NCBI GenBank assembly: GCA_034401135.1
Contig: JAWZSP010000005.1
Span: 4,278,001-4,342,000, forward strand
Origin: Volutella citrinella
Lineage: Eukaryota; Ascomycota; Sordariomycetes; Hypocreales; Nectriaceae
DNA length: 64,000 nt
Direction of reading: 5' to 3'
This document shows, piece by piece, positions 58,878-64,000 of this stretch. The translations under genes were made by a program, and so were the position numbers. Every line of letters starts with the position of its first letter. The stretch's first letter is position 1. The notes beneath the pieces are model-generated. The model saw nothing but the letters and a program-made list of their open reading frames with translations, did no database searches and was not told where the DNA came from.

Positions 58878-61134
58878 TCAGTCTTGCGACTGTGCCGGCC
58901 GAGCAGCGAGTCCACGAGATAGCATTTTCCAAACCAAAATCGTAATGGTAGTCACTGGAATAGCCAAGAGGAAATAAACCCAAATGTACGGGCTCACTTC
59001 CCACTGGCCAGAGTCATTCTTTGTATCAAAAAACCCCATGCCAAAAAATGTCTAGGCTGATCAGCTTTGAAGTCATCGGTACATTTCGGATTATGAGGGG
59101 TCTCACCGAGACGAAAGATTCTGGAAGGTAGACCATAGTGATGACTGTAATCACTCGTATAGCAGTACTATCGCGGCGCATGTAATTTGACATTTGCTCG
59201 GTCGTGTTTTGGCTCTTGAGGCCCATGGTGTCAGAGGCCTGTTGGCCATGTCAGCGGGGGAGAAGCAATTAGAGCAAGCAAAGATGGGGCAGTACCGTTT
59301 GAGTAGCGCTGGTGATGCGCGTAAGGAGATGCTGCACGTTGTTCGACAGAGTATAGACTTTGGCCTTAAAAGCATCTAGAGTTGCGCTGAAGTCGGCCGC
59401 CTGCTGACCATGGACCTGGCCAAGTCTATAAAGCTCATCGCCCATGTCTCTCATCCTGGCTAGTGCTTGATTGTGGGCAGCGAAGATTGGCACCAGTGGC
59501 GAGAGGTTTGTCTCTATGTAGCGCAGGGCAGAGAGCTGGCTGTACATGGACTCGAAATCTAGCCCTTCGCTGATTTCCACGTTGAATATCTCCATGGCCT
59601 ACGAGGTGGACAGTGAGCTGGGGTTGTAGGGATAGCAGGAGTGGCATTGACAACGGGGCGGCTTACAATTTTCTGGAAGTCCTTTTCTAGATCGACCATG
59701 TACCATCTCCAGTCGTCAAAACGCGCAAAGTAAAAGGTGATGTGCGGCTGGAGCGGGTGCTCATGGACGTTTGCAGCCATGATGTCGCAGACTTGGCTGG
59801 AGCTACATGTGTCGCGGCTGGGGAAGACGAGGAGCCATGTGCCCTGCCCGGAATCAAGATGATATTGGTGGTACAGCCCGGCTTGTCGGATTCTCCAGGC
59901 AGAGCCGCCCTCGGCCGAAGACCCCTTCTTCTCAGGGTATTTGTACACATATGACAGCTCTGTGTAAGGATCCATTAGCAGTGTAGCATCATAGATGGAA
60001 TGTCATGTATGTAATCACCCCGCACAGTTTGGTTGCTGCTCCAGGCACATGGAGAAAATGCCACCTCAATGCCGGAACTCTGGCTTCGAAAGGAAAGAAG
60101 TAGAGACCAGACATCCTGCATGGCGTTTGTGAGTGTCATAAACGCTTGGCTCATCCGCTTTGATACGTTCAAAGGTGACCACGAGTACCTCTGACACGCA
60201 ATGCTATGGAAAGCGTCAGTTGCCTGCTCACGTCCGTAAAAGTTCTGTGAATCTCACATGACCCTCTGAGCGTAGTGTTTATTATTCATGCACTGTTCCA
60301 GACTATCCACGTCCTTGATGTGCGTGGACTGCCCGAGGACCCGGGCGATGCAGAGGCCGTTGCTACACTTGCTCCTCTGATAGCAATCATAAAATTCAAG
60401 GTAATCGACAAACGAGTGCTCATCTTTGACAAAAGTACTAGTTTCTGCATCGTCAAGTGATGTGGGCGACAACATACTCCTGCTTGTTTGGGAGAAACTG
60501 GGGCGGCGTCGTGAAGATTCGGGCTTCAGTGTCAGGCGAGAACTTGGGAGTGCAAATTGGACTGCTATCAAAGTTGAGACGTAGCCACAGCCTCGTGTCC
60601 GGCTACCAAGTGCCCCGCAAATAACCCAAATCCCCCCATCCGTTCGGCTGCAGTGGAATGATGGGACCCGTGTCATGCACCTTTGCCTCCCGTCTGCCTT
60701 CGCCTCCACCAGGCACAACAGGCTGCCAGCCGATGCAGAGGCCAGCCGCAGTGGGCGGGCGCAGTCAAACACCCTGGTCGTCATGCAGCAGCCACTGGAC
60801 CCAGACGCCCTTCCTGTCCTACCCATAGATGGCTTGGCCGCTTCTGCTCTCCGTGTCAATCGTCCGCAGGCCATCCCTATCAGTGGCACTGGGCAGACTT
60901 ACTCGACTTCCGCAGCAGTCAACTGCTCTGGAGCCGTGTACCAGAACACGTCGTTGATCAACTGGAATCGTTTGGTCAATTGAGACGGGCCTAGGGCATC
61001 CTGCTTCTCGTGATACCGACCTTGATCTTGAACGCGGCCTCAGTCAAGTATGGCCATTTCTTGAGGAGAAATTCGGCCAGGTTCTGGCGAGTGTAGAAGT
61101 AGCGCACCATCACAGGGTACCTGTTTGAAGCCAT
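58878..61134 (-). pseudogene. CorA-like transporter-domain protein, 5' half broken
   Basis: The 3' half is intact and spliced: exons complement(58878..59051, 59107..59238, 59296..59598, 59667..59959, 60019..60203, and one ending at 60258). It ends in two helices, VITVITMVYLPESFVS and YIWVYFLLAIPVTTITILVW, around FFGMGFF, which resembles the GMN loop of CorA. The 5' half has the family-like pieces KKWPYLTEA, DQGRYHEKQDALGPSQL and QLINDVFWYTAPEQLT, but they are in different frames. One frame of about 180 codons carries TAG at 60821-60819, TGA at 60767-60765 and TAG at 60605-60603, and it shifts again near 60455. The frame break at 61020 would be explained by a 7 bp loss. A shorter protein from a downstream ATG remains possible. 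Confidence 0.6.
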
Positions 61135-61722
61135 GTTGAGGCTCTGACGATGGGGAGAGTTGCTGATCGGGAGGGTTGTTGATTCCACAGGAGTGGTGGC
61201 TGTGCCGAGATGATATGGGGATTGCCACCGACGGCTGACCCTGATACCGCCTCATTGCCTACCAAGCCGCCCCATTCAGGTCGCCAGAGCTGAAATGCGC
61301 GGTGAGTGTGACGCCCGCCGTCGCGACCGGTGTAGCATTACTGCATATTCGAGGCGGCAAGGTCACACCGGCGCAGTCCAGTTATGCAGCATCCCCGGCT
61401 CCGGCTGGATAATTCAATCAGGCTACCAATCAGATTCCCTTCTTTATCGTTGCACAGAGCCGCCTGCTGCGCCTAGTACGCCCTCGCCAGGGGCTTCTCT
61501 GAGGCTATGGGCTCTCTGGCTTGCCCTGCCAAGCTGCCGACACGGGTCGCGCACCCGCAGAGCCTCGTCCACAGCAAAGCTGGAGCTGGGCTGCGATTTT
61601 CCAGCCCCCCGAACCCTGAGATTCTCCCCCGTTGCATGTCAATTCCCTCCAGCTTCATCGACAAACTCCATCTTCGTTGCCGCCAGACCACGCCCTACCA
61701 TCCAGCCCGCGGCCACCACGAT
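61135..61722. other. Divergent intergenic region
   Basis: No gene seen. The permease frame stays open upstream to about 61507, with another ATG at 61636 as an alternative start. Confidence 0.35.
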
Positions 61723-63124
61723 ATGACGCCCGATACGCGTCCCCGCTACTCTGGCGAGTTGGAACTCCAAGACAGAGCGAATGGCTCCATCGAAGTGCGC
61801 CCGGAGGCCAGAGGTCGCTCAATGTCGCGGCATCTCGTCGAAACCAGAACTGAGCAGCAGGAATCGACCGCCGCCTCGGCCTCGGACCTCCGATGTCTGC
61901 GTCGCGAGCTTCGACCCTTTGACATCTTCATGATTGGCATCAGTGCCACAATCGGCATGGGTTTTTACATCAAGACTGGGAGCGTTTTGCGGATGGGAGG
62001 ACCGGGTGCCGTGATTTATACCCTGGCTTTCCTCGGCATCCTCTCCTTGATGGTTGTCCAGGGCCTTGCCACCATGCTCCGCGTCTGGCCTATCCCAGGC
62101 GCCATGATTTTTTTTGTGCGGAGCTTTGTCGACCAAGAGGTGGCAATTGCCGTCGCCGTCATGTATTGGTAGGCCGATCTGATATCTTCCTCGTCTCCGT
62201 CGCCAACTCATCATGTCTCCAGGCTCACCTACTGCCTCACATTTGCCGCCATGACAACTGCCATCGGTGATCTGTTCCGATACTACAAGCTCGGAACCGG
62301 ACCCAACATTGGAATAGCCGTCGCATCGTTGGTGATACCCATACTTATGAATTTGACCGACATACGGGTTAGTGCCATGCTCATTTGCCTCTGACCTGTA
62401 CCATTGCTACTCCTAACCACGTGTCGTTTAGGTGTTTCGGTGGATTGAAATATCGTTTGGTGTCGTCAAGATAACCTTGTCCCTCTGCGCCATCATAGCA
62501 ATGAATGTATTGAACCGCGAATGTTTGTACCTATGTTCTTTGCATTGACAGGAGCCTTTGCCTTTCTAACGCCAACCACTCTTAGCACCCTTGGCCACGG
62601 GCAACGACGTCAGCAGCCAACCTGCGTTCCCCGTGGACACAAAACTGGCCAAGGGCTTACAAGTCTGGGTCTTTCCGCTGATGGCATCCGTCTTCTTCGC
62701 CAGTTCACTGTTCATCGGCATAGAGACCATCGCGGCAGCGGGGCAAGAAGTTCGCTACGAAGACAAGATCGTTCGCCCAGAGGACGAGGCATCGACATCA
62801 GACGACGGGGATGACGCGTCACCGAGTAATAATGCGACTGGCTCAGCTTCAAACCCTTTCGATCACGCCTTGTGGCTTCCCTTGACTGCCACAATCATCT
62901 ACATCTGGGGCGGTTGGGCCATCAGCCAAAATCTCGCGTGGAATGACGAGAGACTGCCATACCCTGGAGAATCACGCAACAGCTCCCAGTCAGCCTTTGT
63001 TATTAGCGCCGACATCGCACATAAAAGGGGAACAAAATCGCCTCTTGGAATGGGACTGCAGGCGGTCGTCATCATCAGCACTGCGTCCACATCCAGTACG
63101 GTCCTCTATGTCGCGTCGAGGACC
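61723..63124 (+). pseudogene. Amino-acid permease, frameshifted and 3'-truncated
   Basis: Resembles fungal amino-acid/APC permeases. The N-tail is followed by RRELRPFDIFMIGISATIGMG and KTGSVLRMGGPGAVIY, then further helices. Exon blocks are 61723..62168, 62223..62367, 62433..62522 and 62586..63124. In the third block VFRWIEISF is followed by a one-base loss near 62460: the expected VVKITLSL continues one frame over, and the actual frame hits TAA a few codons later. The last family-like motif is VLYVASRT (to 63124); the remaining helices are missing, since the downstream sequence is the antisense of a kinase gene. Two independent defects make a functional protein unlikely. Confidence 0.65.
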
Positions 63125-63127
63125 TAC

Positions 63128-63979
63128 CTGCTCATTTCGAAACCCATCATGGCCTTTCTTGCGGCAAAACCTCGCAGCAACCTCGACGTCGAACACCGTC
63201 CCTGACGAGCCGCGACCGAGTACCTGATACTTCAGGAACGGTAGTGGGCGGGGAGACTTGACCTGCAGGTCGAATTTGCCTTCGCATAGAAGCAGTGGGG
63301 TGAACTCGGATTGATGTTGGAGAAAGAGTTGGCCATTCATAGGAAATAAGCTCATGGCTTCATCTCGCTCAAGCGGTAAGTCTTTGTCTGCAAAATGAAC
63401 ACACGGTTCTTTCAAGAATTGCGACTCAAATTCGCATAGCATGCCCAAGGTCCCATAGGTGGCAACTATCAGGAAGATGTTGTAAAGTCCGGAATCTTCC
63501 TGCAGTTCAGCGGTTCCGAGGATCTTCTGGCAATAATCATCCCTTTCTTCGTCGTTGCCTGGAAGTAAGCCCAGTTCAAAGACTTTCTGACTGAGAACCT
63601 CCCTGGTCAAAATCGGATGGGAACTGCGGTGAGAGAGAAATAGCGCCGGTGATGGTTCTGTTGAATCTTGACTGCTTGCGTCGAATCTCATGCCTGGCAA
63701 GCCAAATGTTGTCACTTGATCTTTGAAATATCGTTGCATCGACTCGAACGCCTGCTCTGCTGGATTCTCTGCCGGAGTGTCTGTTGGTTCTTCAACCACA
63801 TCATCTGCTGGCCTCTCTACTGGCTCGTTGGGCGGCCTCACTACCGGCTCGTCTGGTGGCCTCTCCACCTGCTCATCTGGTGGCCCTTCTGGCGGCCTCT
63901 CTGGCGGTCTATTGGCTGGTCGTCTTCCGGCGACAAGACCTTGCAGCCGCTCAAGAGTACCTTCCAAGGATAGTTTCAT
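63128..63979 (-). pseudogene. Protein kinase gene fragment (N-terminal 284 codons)
   Basis: Starts with ATG at 63979 inside the window. A proline/glutamate-rich tandem peptide region (units like RPPDEPV and RPPNEPV, residues about 20-60) precedes an unassigned domain. Near residue 260 comes the glycine loop of a Ser/Thr kinase (YQVLGRGSSGTVFDVEV). No AxK lysine or HRD/DFG motif follows, because the frame runs into the antisense of the permease about 20 residues later. The last kinase-like codons end at CAG (63128), followed by GTAGGT, which could be an old splice donor whose downstream exon was lost. It could also be an intact 5' part of a kinase whose other exons moved elsewhere. Confidence 0.55.
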
Positions 63980-64000
63980 GTTGATTCGGAGGGGGCATTA

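Noticed and set aside
1..64000. Secondary metabolite cluster, CRISPR array, bacterial operon
   Set aside because: No polyketide synthase, NRPS or terpene synthase genes; no repeat-spacer structure; gene structure is eukaryotic throughout.

Overview
The window reads as a chromosomal segment of a filamentous ascomycete (Pezizomycotina). Sordariomycetes is the most likely class, but the sequence does not prove the order. The evidence is short introns (about 45-120 bp) with GTANGT-like donors and CTAAC or CTGAC branch points, GC-rich third codon positions in highly expressed genes, CT-rich leaders, tRNA genes with short introns, and fungus-specific families (DUF3425 bZIP, DUF7600-type F-box, CorA-like/NLR genes). 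Exons were assembled by hand from splice signals and reading-frame continuity. All listed intact multi-exon genes close in frame.

Left part (1-24 kb) is housekeeping: an F-box gene (-), translation elongation factor 2 (+), an RBM26/27-type RNA-binding protein (+), a bZIP/DUF3425 regulator (+), methylenetetrahydrofolate reductase (+), and the two subunits of mitochondrial NAD-isocitrate dehydrogenase in divergent head-to-head order (idh1 -, idh2 +) around a 746 bp shared promoter.

Middle part (23.7-53 kb) is mixed. It holds a small cysteine-rich secreted protein, an intron-containing tRNA-Ile(AAT), an unknown ORF split by one in-frame TAG, an ACS-type MFS transporter, a FlbE-like regulator, an intron-containing tRNA-Phe(GAA), a cAMP-receptor-like GPCR, an atypical SDR, an FMO-DUF6314 fusion, a D-lactate-dehydrogenase-like enzyme, a DHA1-type MFS transporter, a second F-box gene with one in-frame TAG, and a CSC1/OSCA-type channel.

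Right part (54-64 kb) looks like fast-evolving accessory DNA. A PNP-NACHT-ankyrin NLR-like protein has nearly identical 99-102 bp ankyrin repeats. It is followed by a broken CorA-like membrane protein gene, and then by an amino-acid permease and a protein kinase that truncate each other at a breakpoint near 63,125.

The observation I rate highest is in the F-box gene at 47.3-49.7 kb. A single TAG replaces an expected Trp codon and lies exactly in the three-base loop of a predicted hairpin. That is the context known for A-to-I mRNA editing (UAG to UGG) in sexual tissues of Sordariomycetes. Other in-frame TAGs occur in the unknown ORF at 25.3 kb and in the broken CorA-like gene, so the window may hold several stop codons that are edited, RIP-derived or simply decayed.
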